This document shows, one piece after another, positions 9,201 to 20,706 of a stretch of DNA of 64,000 nucleotides. The DNA is from Roseococcus thiosulfatophilus (GTDB lineage: Bacteria; Pseudomonadota; Alphaproteobacteria; Acetobacterales; Acetobacteraceae). The notes under the pieces are model-generated. The model had not been told where the DNA came from. It did no database searches and saw only the letters and a list, made by a program, of their open reading frames with translations. The first letter of the stretch is position 1. Every line of letters begins with the position of its first letter. The stretch covers positions 62,001 through 126,000 of the forward strand of contig NZ_JAFFQY010000002.1 in assembly GCF_017311575.1 (NCBI RefSeq). Reading direction: 5' to 3'. Both the position numbers and the translations under genes were made by a program.

Positions 9201-9468
9201 GGTGGCCGCCGCCCGCACGCGGCTGCGGCCCATCCTGATGACGAGCCTCGCCTTCATCCTGGGCGTGCTGCCGCTGACCATCGCCACCGGCGCCGGCGCC
9301 GAGATGCGGCAAAGCCTGGGTGTCGCGGTGTTCTATGGCATGCTGGGCGTGACCTTGTTCGGCCTGCTGTTCACGCCCGTCTTCTACGTCGTCGCGCGGG
9401 CCCTCGCGCGGCGGCGTGGCGCGGAGGCCCCCGCCCCTTCCGAGGCGATGAGCCATCACCGCGTGTGA
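6289..9468 (+). CDS. RND multidrug efflux permease (MexF/AcrB family, HAE1)
   Basis: A 1059-residue inner-membrane proton-driven exporter of full length for the family. It begins with the canonical ARFFIDRPVFA, has a large periplasmic loop after TM1, the TM2-6 block (about residues 340-500) containing GIVVDDAIVVVENVERH with the paired Asp residues of the proton relay, a second periplasmic loop, and the TM8-12 block with GLAAKNAILIVEFA. The gene is 75 bases after the adaptor, so the two are co-transcribed. No outer-membrane factor follows; the pump must borrow a TolC/OprM-like channel from elsewhere in the genome. Confidence 0.96.
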   Translation: MRFARFFIDRPVFAAVISIAITLIGAIAAFRLPVSEYPEIAPPSVTITAMYPGATAETIAETVAGPIEQEVNGVDGLLYISSQATGDGRLTVTVVFRQGVDGDQAQVLVQNRVAVAEPRLPEEVRRLGITVRKASPDFLMVIHVTSPDGSRDHEYVSNYATLNIRDRLARIEGVGDTQMFGARDYAMRVWLDPDRIAARGLTAGEVVQALRATNAQVAAGALGQAPRAGTAGAFEFAVLTQGRLATPEEFGEQVIATGENGAPLRLRDVARVEIGAADYTVNALLDNRLATAIALFQRPGSNALDTAAAVRATMEEAARSFPAGIGYSIVYDPTRFIAQSMQAVLVTFAEAVLLVVLVVILFLQNWRAAVIPLLAIPVSIIGTFAVLLAMGFTLNTLTMFGLILAIGIVVDDAIVVVENVERHMAGGLSPLDAARRTMDEVGFALIAIALVLTAVFVPTAFIPGIAGAFYQQFAVTIAVATLFSAVVSLTLSPALAAILLKPHGQHDRPRAWWMRPFGAFARGFNWLFDRMSIGYGGLTRRLVRIPVLLMLIYGGLLAATGWTVTTTPTGLIPPLDRGYVIAAFQLPPGANLERTDAVIRRASDAITATPGVESAVAFAGFDGATFTNAPNAGVIFATLAPFEARAAQGLTAGGILADLQGRLMGDPDALVFVLAPPSVPGIGTGGGFKLMIQDRAGRGPQAMEAAMHAVMGAANQTPGIAFAFSLFNTATPQVRTHIDRTRAEMLGVPVSRVHEAMSVYLGSAFVNDFNLLGRTWRVTAQADAPYRTGAEDIARLRTRSDNGTMVPLGSLATFQETSGPYRMPRYNLYPAVELQGAALPGVSTGQAIALMERVLAEHLPEGFTYEWTEIALQEKLVGNTAPIAFGLAVVFVFLVLAAMYESWLLPLAIVLIAPMSVLAALMGVRYAGLDNNVLVQVGLVVLVGLAAKNAILIVEFARQAEQEGASRWDAAVAAARTRLRPILMTSLAFILGVLPLTIATGAGAEMRQSLGVAVFYGMLGVTLFGLLFTPVFYVVARALARRRGAEAPAPSEAMSHHRV

Positions 9469-9540
9469 GGCCACGACCGGCGGCGGCCACCACGCGCCGC
9501 CGCCGGCACACCCTGACCACCACCCGGAAGGAACCACGAC

Positions 9541-9942
9541 ATGACCCGACGCCAAGCCTTCTTCCCCTCGGCCGATCGCAAGGCCCTCTATGACAAGCAC
9601 CGCTATTCCGCCGCCATCCGCTCCGGGGACCTGCTGTTCGTCTCCGGCCAGGTCGGCAGCCGCGAGGATGGCAGCGCCGAGCCCGATTTCGAACGCCAGG
9701 TGGAACGCGCCTTCGACAATCTGAAGGCCACGCTCGCGGCCGCGGGGTGCGGGCTGGATGACGTGCTGGACGTCACCACATTCCACACCGACCCGCCGGC
9801 GCAGTTCGAGACGGTGCTGAAGGTGAAGGACCGTCACTTCCCGGAAGCGCCCTTCCCCAGCTGGACCGCCGTGGGCGTCACCTGGCTCGCGGGGTTCGAC
9901 TTCGAGATCAAGGTGATCGCGCGCGTGCCGGGCGGCGTCTAG
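9541..9942 (+). CDS. RidA/YjgF/YER057c/UK114-family protein
   Basis: A 133-residue RidA-superfamily protein. Members deaminate reactive enamine/imine intermediates or act in catabolic pathways. Family features include SGDLLFVSGQVG near residue 30, the run of FDNLKATLAAAGCGLDDVL, and a C-terminal EIKVIARV strand that carries the substrate-binding Arg. An AAGGAA ribosome site precedes the ATG. It lies 72 bases after the efflux permease in the same direction and could be read through from that operon. The exact subgroup is not clear. Confidence 0.9.
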   Translation: MTRRQAFFPSADRKALYDKHRYSAAIRSGDLLFVSGQVGSREDGSAEPDFERQVERAFDNLKATLAAAGCGLDDVLDVTTFHTDPPAQFETVLKVKDRHFPEAPFPSWTAVGVTWLAGFDFEIKVIARVPGGV

Positions 9943-10039
9943 CCAGCGCCAGGCCAGCCTGGAAAGACACCCCTGTTCTGGGGGAAGATGCGGCGGACGC
10001 CAGGCCACGTCAGGCAACCCGCCGAGGAGGATGACGCGC

Positions 10040-10975
10040 ATGAGTTGGAACCCAGCCCTCGAGCCAGGCTGCCCCGATGACGTCGGGGTGGACGCGATCG
10101 AGACCCTGATCGTCCCCCGTGCCCGCGACCTTGGCGGATTCGAGGTGCGGCGCGCCCTGCCCGCGCCCAAGCGGCAGATGGTCGGCCCCTTCATCTTCTT
10201 CGACCAGGCGGGACCGGCCGAGCTGCTGACGGGACAGGGGGTGGATGTGCGGCCGCACCCGCATATCGGCCTCGGCACCGTGACCTACCTGTTCAAGGGC
10301 GACTTCCATCACCGCGACAGCACCGGCGCCGACCAGGTGATCCGCCCCGGGGCGCTGAACTGGATGGTCGCCGGGCGCGGGGTCACGCATTCGGAACGCA
10401 CCTCCGCCGCCGCGCGGCAGGGCCCGAACAGCCTCTTCGGCATCCAGACCTGGCTCGCCTTGCCGGAGAGCCACGAGGATGTGGCGCCCAGCTTCGAGCA
10501 TCACGGCCAGGAGACGCTGCCCGTCATCGAGGACCGTGGCGTCTCCGTCCGGCTCATCCTGGGCCAGGCCTATGGCCAGTCGGCGCCCGCCACGATGCTG
10601 TCCGAGACCTTCTACGCCGATGTGAAGCTCGAACCCGGCGCCCGGCTGCCCATGCCCGACAACCACGAGGACCGCGGCATCTACATCGTGGACGGCGCCA
10701 TCTCCGTGGCCGGGCAGGTGTTCGAGGCGGGACGGATGATGGTCTTCCGCCCCGGCGACCGCATCACCGTCGCGGCCGGGGCGCAGGGCGCGCGTATCAT
10801 GATCCTGGGCGGCGCGACGTTGAACGGCCCGCGCTACATCTGGTGGAACTTCGTCGCCTCCTCGCGCGAGCGCATCGAGCGCGCGAAGGAGGAATGGCGC
10901 GCGGCGAACTGGGGCCAGGGCCGCTTCGACCTGCCCGCGGATGACCGCGACGAACACATTCCCCTGCCGGGCTGA
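10040..10975 (+). CDS. Pirin family protein
   Basis: A 311-residue double-domain cupin. The N-terminal pirin domain carries the metal-binding [12 protein letters not shown] motif, a following HH pair and GRGVTHSER. The C-terminal pirin_C domain spans the last third ([12 protein letters not shown] and FRPGDRITV). Bacterial pirins include quercetin 2,3-dioxygenases and regulators of redox enzymes; which applies here cannot be told. The start at 10040 was preferred over an ATG at 10031 because GAGGAGG ends at 10030, abutting the first ATG but correctly spaced from the second. Confidence 0.92.
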   Translation: MSWNPALEPGCPDDVGVDAIETLIVPRARDLGGFEVRRALPAPKRQMVGPFIFFDQAGPAELLTGQGVDVRPHPHIGLGTVTYLFKGDFHHRDSTGADQVIRPGALNWMVAGRGVTHSERTSAAARQGPNSLFGIQTWLALPESHEDVAPSFEHHGQETLPVIEDRGVSVRLILGQAYGQSAPATMLSETFYADVKLEPGARLPMPDNHEDRGIYIVDGAISVAGQVFEAGRMMVFRPGDRITVAAGAQGARIMILGGATLNGPRYIWWNFVASSRERIERAKEEWRAANWGQGRFDLPADDRDEHIPLPG

Positions 10976-11027
10976 CCGCGGGCCGCCAAGGGTTTCCGCG
11001 CGCACCCGCCATGCCCATATGCAGGGC

Positions 11028-12029
<1,002 letters not shown>

Positions 12030-12035
12030 CGAAGT

Positions 12036-12659
12036 TCAGCGCAGCCCCGCCCAATCGCCGGGCCGGATCTGGCCCAGCAGGGTGAAGCCCCCTGGCCCGC
12101 CCGGGCGCACCACCCAGGCGACGCCCATCGGCTCGGGGTAGATGCCCGTCGCGGCCTCGAAGGGGTCGTCATGGCCGACCAGCACGGTGTTGCGCCCGGC
12201 GGGCGGCGCGGCCGAGAGCAGCGGGCGCAGCCGGTCGCGCATGGCGGCGGTCTGGGCCGCGCTGTACTCCTCGGCCGGTTCGAAGTTCAGCGCGGCATCC
12301 TGGCGGTGGCGGCCGAAGGCCAGGTCGGCGGTCTGCCAGGCGCGGCAATACTGGCTGCTCACCACCTCCCCCACCGGGATGGCCAGGCGCTGGGAGGCGG
12401 CGCCCAGGGCGCGGGCCTGTTGCCAGCCCTCCTCGCCCAGCACGCGCTGGGTGCTGCATTGGCCCATGACGGCGCTGACCTGGTCGGCGCCCTCGCGCTC
12501 GGTCGGGGCGTGGCGGATGTAGATGACGTGGCCGCCGCGGCGCAGCGCCTCCAGCAGGCGCGCGGGCGGAAGGGGGTTCGCGATGTCGGTGGGCGGGTCG
12601 GCGGCCAGGGCGGCGTGGGGAAGCAGGCCGGTCAGGGCCAGGAGGGCGCGGCGTTGCAT
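12036..12659 (-). CDS. Secreted histidine phosphatase family protein
   Basis: A 207-residue protein with an N-terminal signal peptide (MQRRALLALTGLLPHAALA, cleavage near residue 19) and a histidine phosphatase fold. The catalytic motif is RHAPTE in place of the classical RHGxT, and a second His lies in VGHDDPF near residue 164. It is likely periplasmic; the phosphorylated substrate is unknown. The gene converges on the luciferase-like gene, with only six bases between the stops. A related family includes lipopolysaccharide core heptose phosphatases. Confidence 0.85.
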   Translation of the reverse strand: MQRRALLALTGLLPHAALAADPPTDIANPLPPARLLEALRRGGHVIYIRHAPTEREGADQVSAVMGQCSTQRVLGEEGWQQARALGAASQRLAIPVGEVVSSQYCRAWQTADLAFGRHRQDAALNFEPAEEYSAAQTAAMRDRLRPLLSAAPPAGRNTVLVGHDDPFEAATGIYPEPMGVAWVVRPGGPGGFTLLGQIRPGDWAGLR

Positions 12660-12841
12660 GGCGGGGTCTCCGGGTGCGGAAAGGGCACCGGGGGCAGCCT
12701 AACGCTATTGCGAGTCATTCGCAATTATCACGGCCCGTGCTTTCCGCTTCCCCGCCGCCGCCACGCGGCGCAAGCTGCGCCGCCCGCGCCGGAGACCGCC
12801 ATGACCGCCCGCCAGCCCCGCCCTGCCCTCGGCGCACGGCC

Positions 12842-13528
12842 ATGAGCACCACCGCGCTGGAGGATGTGCGGGCCTGCGTCTTCGACGCCTATGGCACGCT
12901 GTTCGACTTCGCCTCGGCCGCCGCCGCCTGCGCCGACACGCTCGGCCCGCGCGGCCCGGCCCTGACCGCGCTGTGGCGCGACAAGCAGCTGCAATATTCC
13001 TGGCTGCGCGGCATGCAGGGCCTCTACGCCCCCTTCTGGCAGGTGACGGGCGAGGCGCTGGACCACGCGCTGGATGCGATGGACCTGGCCGAAACCCCCG
13101 GGCTGCGGGACCGGCTGATGGGCCTCTACCTGAAGCTCGCCCCCTTCCCGGAAGTGCCGGCCCTGCTCACCACGCTGCGCGGGCGCGGGCAGCGCATGGC
13201 CATCCTCTCGAACGGCTCGCCGGACATGCTGGGGGCGGTGGTGGAGAATGCGGGGCTGGCGGCGATGTTCGACGCCGTGCTGTCGGTGGACGCGGTGCGG
13301 ACCTACAAGACCGATCCGCGCGTCTACCGGCTGGCGGAGGAGCGCCTCGGCCTGCCGGCGGCGCGAATCGCCTTCCTCTCCTCCAATGCCTGGGACGCGC
13401 ATGCGGCCGCCGCCTTCGGCATGCAGGTGGTGTGGTGCAACCGCCAGGGCCAGCGGCCGGAGCGGCTGCCGGGCGTGATCGCGCGCGAAATCCGGGATCT
13501 GTCGGGGTTGCCGGCGCTGTTGGGGTGA
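12842..13528 (+). CDS. Haloacid dehalogenase, type II (L-2-haloacid dehalogenase-like)
   Basis: A 228-residue HAD-superfamily hydrolase. The nucleophile Asp lies in motif I (VFDAYGTLFD, residue 15), Ser/Asn in motif II (LSNGSPDML), the Lys in KTDPRVYRLAEE, and the L-DEX signature SSNAWDAHAAAAFGM. These match (S)-2-haloacid dehalogenases, which hydrolyse 2-haloalkanoic acids to hydroxyacids with inversion. Length is normal for the family. The gene stands alone between a convergent-side phosphatase and tRNA-Pro. Confidence 0.9.
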   Translation: MSTTALEDVRACVFDAYGTLFDFASAAAACADTLGPRGPALTALWRDKQLQYSWLRGMQGLYAPFWQVTGEALDHALDAMDLAETPGLRDRLMGLYLKLAPFPEVPALLTTLRGRGQRMAILSNGSPDMLGAVVENAGLAAMFDAVLSVDAVRTYKTDPRVYRLAEERLGLPAARIAFLSSNAWDAHAAAAFGMQVVWCNRQGQRPERLPGVIAREIRDLSGLPALLG

Positions 13529-13537
13529 GGGGCGGCG

Positions 13538-13614
13538 TGGTCGGAGCGGCGGGATTCGAACCCACGACCCCCAGTCCCCCAGACTGATGCGCTACCAGGC
13601 TGCGCTACGCTCCG
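13538..13614 (-). tRNA. tRNA-Pro (anticodon GGG)
   Basis: On the minus strand the acceptor arms CGGAGCG and CGCTCCG pair, followed by discriminator A and an encoded CCA (13540-13538). The D-arm contains AGCCTGGTAGCGCA and the T-loop GGTTCGAATCC. The anticodon loop CTGGGGG places GGG at positions 34-36. The gene lies between the dehalogenase and the GGDEF/EAL gene. Confidence 0.95.
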
Positions 13615-13647
13615 ACGGCGCTTCCCTTATCACCCGTGGCGGGGATG

Positions 13648-15876
13648 TCAAAGAGGGGCGGGGTGGTCCAGCGCATGGTCCTGGCGCATGCCCGCCTCGC
13701 TCGCGCGCGCGGCCAGCAGCTTGAGCGCGCCCGGCGGCATGGGCGCGCCGGTCAGGTAGCCCTGCACCAGGTCGCAGCCCAGGCGGCGCAATTCCGCCAG
13801 CTGCGCCGGCGCCTCGACGCCCTCGGCCACCACCTCCAGCCCCAGGCCGTGGCCGAGGTTGATGACGCTCGACACCACCGCGGCCGCCTCGGCCTCCTGG
13901 CCCAGGTCGCGGATGAAGCTGCGGTCAATCTTGAGGCGGTCGAAGCGGAACAGGCGCAGATAGGCCAGCGCCGAGAAGCCCGTGCCGAAATCATCCAGCG
14001 CCAGCGCGAAGCCCGCGGCGCGCAACGCGTCCAGCCGGTGCTTCACCGCCACCGTGTCCTCGACCAGCACGCCCTCGGTCACCTCGAACTCGATGCGCGC
14101 GGGCGGGACGCCGGCCTCGGCCAGCACGGACAGCGCCTGGTCCAGGAAGCCGTCGCGCCGCAGCTGCATGACCGAGAGATTCACCGACAGGCGCGGAATC
14201 GCGGGGTCGCGCAGCAGGGAAACCGCCTGGCGCAGCACCAGCAGCGCCACGTCGGAGATCACGCCCATCTCCTCGGCCAGCGGGATGAACTCGGCGGGCG
14301 AGATGGCGCCCAGCCGCGGGTCGTCCCAGCGCACCAGGGCCTCCGCGCCCCGCAGCGCGCCCGTGCGTGCGTCGAATTGCGGCTGGTAATGGACGTGCAG
14401 CAGCCCTTCGCGCAGGGCGCGCAGCAGGGCGGATTCGAGCGCCAGCCGGTGCTCGTGCTGGCGGTCGAGGCGCGGCTCGAACATCAGGGCGCGGCCGCGG
14501 CCCTCGCGCTTGGCGGCCTGGGTGGCGGCATCGGCGTGGCGCAGCAGCGCGTCCAGCGTGGTGCCATGGGCGGGGGACAGCACCATGCCGGCCGAGACGT
14601 CGAGCCGGATCTCGCCCCCCTCCAGCAGCACCGCCTGGCGGATGGCGCGGCGCAGCCGCGCGAAGAGGCGCAGCGCCGGCCCGCGGGCCTGGGCCGGCAG
14701 CTCCGAGGGCGCGGGCACCAGCAGGACGAACTGGTCGCCCTCCAGCCGGAACAGCCGCGCATCCTCCTGGGTGTCGCGCAGCCATTCGCCGAGGCGCTGG
14801 GCGGTGCCGGCGAGAAGACGGTCCCCGGCGGCATGGCCCAAGCCCATGTTCACGCGCTTGAAGCGGTCGAAATCCAGCACCATCAGCAGCATGGGCTGCG
14901 CGGCGAGCAGGGCGGGCGCCTGGGCCAGCAGGGCGCGGCGGTTGGGCAGGCCGGTCAGCGCGTCGGTGTGGGCGGCGATGGCCGCGTCGCGCTCCCGCTC
15001 GGCGAGCGCCCGGACGGTGCGGCGCAGCCGCCAGGCGGACCAGAAGGCCATGAGTCCCACCAGCACCACCCCGGCCCAGACGAAGGGCAGCACGTCCTGG
15101 CGCAGGGCGGCGCCGGGGCGCTGCGCGTCCCAGGCGAGGCGCAGCACCGGGGCGCCGGTGGCGTCGGGCAGGGTGAGGGTGGCGAGGCCTTCCTCGGCCA
15201 GCACGGGGGCCACGCGCAGCCCGGCCAGCATCTGCGCGCTGGAGACGCCGCGCAGGAAGCCCGGACTGTCCAGCCAGCGCAGCATGACCACGATGGGCGG
15301 CGGCGGCGGCGGCAGGTTCGCGACCTGGGTGGCGGGGATGATGGTGGCGAGCGCCACCTGCGCCGGCCGGCCCGAAAGCCGCGTGGTCAGCAACAGCCGC
15401 AACCCCTGCCCCTGCGTGGTGCCGAGCGTGGTGGCCTGGGGCCGATGGGCGTTGCGTTGCCCGCGCAGCGCCGCGATGGCCGGCGCCAGCTGCGCCAGCA
15501 GCGGCGCGGCCTGGGCGGGCGGCAGCACCTCCCGCCCCGCCAGCGCCAGTTCCAGGAAGCCGTCGGGCCGGACCAGCAGCGCCACATCCTGCTGCAGCAA
15601 GGCCATGTGCCGCGCCAGCTCGCGCTGGGCCCAGCGCGGATCTGGCTCGGCATGGAGGTTGAGGGCGGCCTCGTCCGAGACGGCGAAGGGTTCCAGCATG
15701 CGGAGCGTGTCCTGCCCCTGCTGCTGGATGGCCTGGGCGAGGCGCCGCCCCTCCTCCTCACGCGCCAGGGAATCGGCCTGCCAGCCGGCCATCGTCAATG
15801 CCCCGAGGCCAAGCAGTGCGGCGGCCAGCGCGGCCAATAGGGGCCTGAGCAGAAGGTCGGCCCAGGATGCCGGCAC
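13648..15876 (-). CDS. Membrane-bound GGDEF/EAL-domain cyclic-di-GMP signalling protein
   Basis: About 742 residues. An N-terminal membrane helix (LLLRPLLAALAAALLGLGAL) is followed by a periplasmic sensory region with a PPPPPP stretch, a second helix (FVWAGVVLVGLMAFWSAW), then GGDEF and EAL domains. The GGDEF signature is degenerate (EGDQF), so diguanylate cyclase activity is doubtful. The EAL domain looks intact, with EALVRW, a VNLS motif, DDFGTGFS and KIDRSFI, suggesting a phosphodiesterase that lowers c-di-GMP. The start is uncertain: the frame is open upstream to 16152. GTG at 15876 is chosen as the first plausible start before the membrane helix; CTG at 15897 has an AGGAGG five bases upstream. 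Confidence 0.85.
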   Translation of the reverse strand: MPASWADLLLRPLLAALAAALLGLGALTMAGWQADSLAREEEGRRLAQAIQQQGQDTLRMLEPFAVSDEAALNLHAEPDPRWAQRELARHMALLQQDVALLVRPDGFLELALAGREVLPPAQAAPLLAQLAPAIAALRGQRNAHRPQATTLGTTQGQGLRLLLTTRLSGRPAQVALATIIPATQVANLPPPPPPIVVMLRWLDSPGFLRGVSSAQMLAGLRVAPVLAEEGLATLTLPDATGAPVLRLAWDAQRPGAALRQDVLPFVWAGVVLVGLMAFWSAWRLRRTVRALAERERDAAIAAHTDALTGLPNRRALLAQAPALLAAQPMLLMVLDFDRFKRVNMGLGHAAGDRLLAGTAQRLGEWLRDTQEDARLFRLEGDQFVLLVPAPSELPAQARGPALRLFARLRRAIRQAVLLEGGEIRLDVSAGMVLSPAHGTTLDALLRHADAATQAAKREGRGRALMFEPRLDRQHEHRLALESALLRALREGLLHVHYQPQFDARTGALRGAEALVRWDDPRLGAISPAEFIPLAEEMGVISDVALLVLRQAVSLLRDPAIPRLSVNLSVMQLRRDGFLDQALSVLAEAGVPPARIEFEVTEGVLVEDTVAVKHRLDALRAAGFALALDDFGTGFSALAYLRLFRFDRLKIDRSFIRDLGQEAEAAAVVSSVINLGHGLGLEVVAEGVEAPAQLAELRRLGCDLVQGYLTGAPMPPGALKLLAARASEAGMRQDHALDHPAPL

Positions 15877-16050
15877 GACGGGGACCGGGAACGGCAGTGG
15901 GGGCCTCCTGGCCGCTTTTGCGGCCGATGCTGACGTGTTCCAACATACCGGGCACCAAGGATTGCGCGCAATCACCGCGGCGCCACCGAATGTTCCCCGA
16001 CCGCAAAAACAACTTGGAATTCCGCAACCTATGCGGGCATGGCGCGGCGC

Positions 16051-16083
16051 AAAAAAAGCCCGCCACCCCGGGGGGCGGCGGGC
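16051..16083 (-). terminator. Rho-independent terminator
   Basis: Read leftward, the arm GCCCGCC (16083-16077) pairs with GGCGGGC (16064-16058) and is followed directly by seven T residues (16057-16051). The arms are perfect complements around a GC-rich loop. It would stop transcripts arriving from the right, either lysR read-through or a short RNA made from the 16.1-16.3 kb spacer. Confidence 0.85.
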
Positions 16084-16200
16084 CAGTTGATACAGGGAGG
16101 CTTCACGTCTGGGAGACGAAGGATCGAAAACGACCCTATCGGCGTCAATCAACCGATACCGGCAATGTAATCACTCCCGGGTCATGCGGATGCGTCAAAT
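16051..16200 (-). ncRNA. Candidate small RNA ending at a strong terminator
   Basis: The spacer 15877-16357 holds no convincing gene. A strong intrinsic terminator ends at 16051, 275 bases beyond the lysR stop, which is far for a simple lysR terminator. Read leftward, a TTGACG hexamer lies at about 16198-16193 and a TGATTA about 19 bases further, a possible weak promoter. A transcript of about 100-150 bases would end at the T run. No known RNA family was recognised. It could equally be a long lysR 3' UTR. Confidence 0.25.
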
Positions 16201-16324
16201 CTTCGGGCCAGTCATGCGCCTGACGAAGGGATTTGCCGCAGAAAAGTCACGCGAGGCACACAAAGACATGCAACTCTGACGGGTAGTGTGCGGTGCCCCC
16301 GCGTGTTGTCGTGCGCGATGGGCC

Positions 16325-16372
16325 CTCGGCCTTGGGCCCCCTCAGCCTTGTGCCCCCTCAGCCTTGTGCCTG
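16325..16372. repeat. Three tandem 16-base repeats over the lysR stop codon
   Basis: Units of 16 bases start at 16325, 16341 and 16357. The last two are identical (CTCAGCCTTGTGCC core) and the first has three substitutions. The rightmost unit contains the TGA stop of lysR (16360-16358), so the 3' end of the gene has been copied twice into the spacer. A similar arrangement is present at the ilvA stop. Confidence 0.85.
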
Positions 16373-17250
16373 GGTGAGTTCCGTCACGAGGAAATCCCGG
16401 AACACGGAAACCCGCTTCGACGCCCGCATCTCCTCCGGATAGACGAAATAGGCGTTGATCTTGGGCGCCTTCAGCTCGGGCAGCACGGCCACCAGCCCGT
16501 CCAGCTCCGGCCCCATGTAGTCGGGCATGGCGGCGATGCCGAGGCCCGACTGCACGGCGCGCAACATGCCATTGAGGCTGTTCACCTCCACCGAGCCACG
16601 CCGCCCCTGCCCCGTCTTGCGGCCGATCTCGGCCAGCCAGTTGATCTCCTCGACCGGCGGACGGTAGTCGCCCCAGACGATGAGGCGGTGCGCGTCGAGA
16701 TCCTCGGGGCGCTGGGGCATGCCCATGCGCTTCAGGTAGTCGGGGCTGCCCACCACCTTCCAGCCGAAGGTGGCCAGGTGCCGCTGGATCAGGTCGGGCT
16801 GGCGGGGGGCGTGCATGCGGATGGCCACATCCGCCTCGCGCATGGCCAGATCGAGGTCGGCATCATCCAGCACCACCGAGACGTTGATCTCGGGATAGGC
16901 CTCCAGGAAGCGGTGCAGCCGGGGGGCGAGCCAGGAACCGCCGAAGCCCGTGGTGGTCGTGATCTTGAGGCGGCCGGCGGGCCGTTCCCGCCCCTCGGTC
17001 AGCAGCGCCTCGGTCATGGCGAGCTTGGCGAAGACCTCGCGCACGGTGCGGTTCAGCGTCTCGCCCGCCTCGGTCAGGATCAGCCCCCGCGCGTGGCGGT
17101 GGAAGAGCGGCACCGAGAGTGCCTCCTCCAGCGCCTGGATCTGCCGCGAAACGGCCGATTGGCTCAGCGCCAGGGTCTCGCCCGCATGGGTGAAGGAGCC
17201 GGCTTCGGCCACCGCGTGGAAGACGCGCAGCTTGTCCCAGTCGAGCGGCA

Positions 17251-17251
<1 letters not shown>
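16358..17251 (-). CDS. LysR-family transcriptional regulator
   Basis: A 297-residue LysR regulator. The winged helix-turn-helix occupies residues 5 to 64 (SFTHAGETLALSQSAVSRQIQALEEAL), followed by a linker and a substrate-binding domain from about residue 93. The ATG overlaps the TGA of trxB by one base (TGATG); an in-frame GTG one codon upstream would give a four-base overlap. The close coupling to trxB suggests co-transcription and perhaps a link to redox control, but the target and ligand are unknown. The stop lies inside a tandem repeat. Confidence 0.92.
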
Positions 17252-20163
<2,912 letters not shown>

Positions 20164-20195
20164 ACAGACAGGGCCTTCAAGGCTGGACTTGGGAA

Positions 20196-20224
20196 GGGGC
20201 GCCGAAAGGCGCCCCTTTTCGTTT
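20196..20224 (+). terminator. Rho-independent terminator of ompA
   Basis: GGGGCGCC (20196-20203) pairs perfectly with GGCGCCCC (20208-20215) around a GAAA loop, followed by TTTTCGTTT. It is a textbook intrinsic terminator placed 84 bases after the ompA stop. Confidence 0.95.
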
Positions 20225-20327
20225 GGCGTGCGAGGACATGGTTGCAGGCCCGCCGAACACCACCAAAGGTTGACAGCCCCCATCATTCTCCGAAAACTGG
20301 GAACTGTTACATTCAGGGAGAGAAGCG

Positions 20328-20558
20328 TTGCGACGTCGCGTCATCCTGCCCTTGGCAGCCTTTACCCTGCTCGCCGCCTGCACCGGCGGCGGTGGCGGCG
20401 GAAGATCGCGCCCCGTCACGCGCGCCCCCACGCGCGGGCAGGATGATGCCTGGTGGGCGCGGCAACGGGCCCGCACGGAATGCCTGCAACGGCAGAGGCG
20501 CTCGATCAACGCACAGACGCGCGGGCAGCAAAGCTGGCGCTACACGGGAAGCTGCTGA
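20328..20558 (+). CDS. Small putative lipoprotein, function unknown
   Basis: 76 residues. A lipoprotein signal (RRRVILPLAAFTLLAAC) gives a lipobox LAAC with the acylated Cys at residue 18, followed by a glycine run and a short Arg/Gln-rich mature part with a second Cys at the C-terminus. The start is TTG at 20328, supported by GGGAG about nine bases upstream. Function is unknown; small entericidin- or osmotically-inducible-type lipoproteins look alike. It follows the ompA terminator, so it needs its own promoter. Confidence 0.7.
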   Translation: MRRRVILPLAAFTLLAACTGGGGGGRSRPVTRAPTRGQDDAWWARQRARTECLQRQRRSINAQTRGQQSWRYTGSC

Positions 20559-20587
20559 GGCGGCTCAGCCTCGGCGCCAACTCTTCC

Positions 20588-20706
20588 CGCGTGCGGCGAC
20601 CCGGCCTTCAGCCGCGCCGCCAACGCGTCTCGCGTGCGGCGACCCGGCCTTCAGCCGCGCCGCCAACGCGTCTCGCGTGCGGCGACCCGGCCTTCAGCCG
20701 CGCCGC
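20588..20706. repeat. 43-base tandem repeat, three copies, reaching into the ilvA 3' end
   Basis: Units begin at 20588, 20631 and 20674 with a period of exactly 43. Each contains GTGCGGCGACCCGGCCTTCA. The third copy holds the ilvA stop codon (20696-20694) and breaks off at about 20706. Each unit can fold, with GCGGCG pairing to CGCCGC. The 3' end of ilvA has thus been duplicated twice into the spacer. Confidence 0.9.

Noticed and set aside
5167-10278. Two very long antisense frames (796 and 901 residues) opposite the efflux, RidA and pirin genes
   Set aside because: They have His/Gln/Arg-rich text with no recognisable domain and span several real genes, so they are mirror frames.
13538-13614. 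tRNA-Pro as an integration site
   Set aside because: Both flanks are ordinary chromosomal genes and no integrase or repeated tRNA end is nearby.
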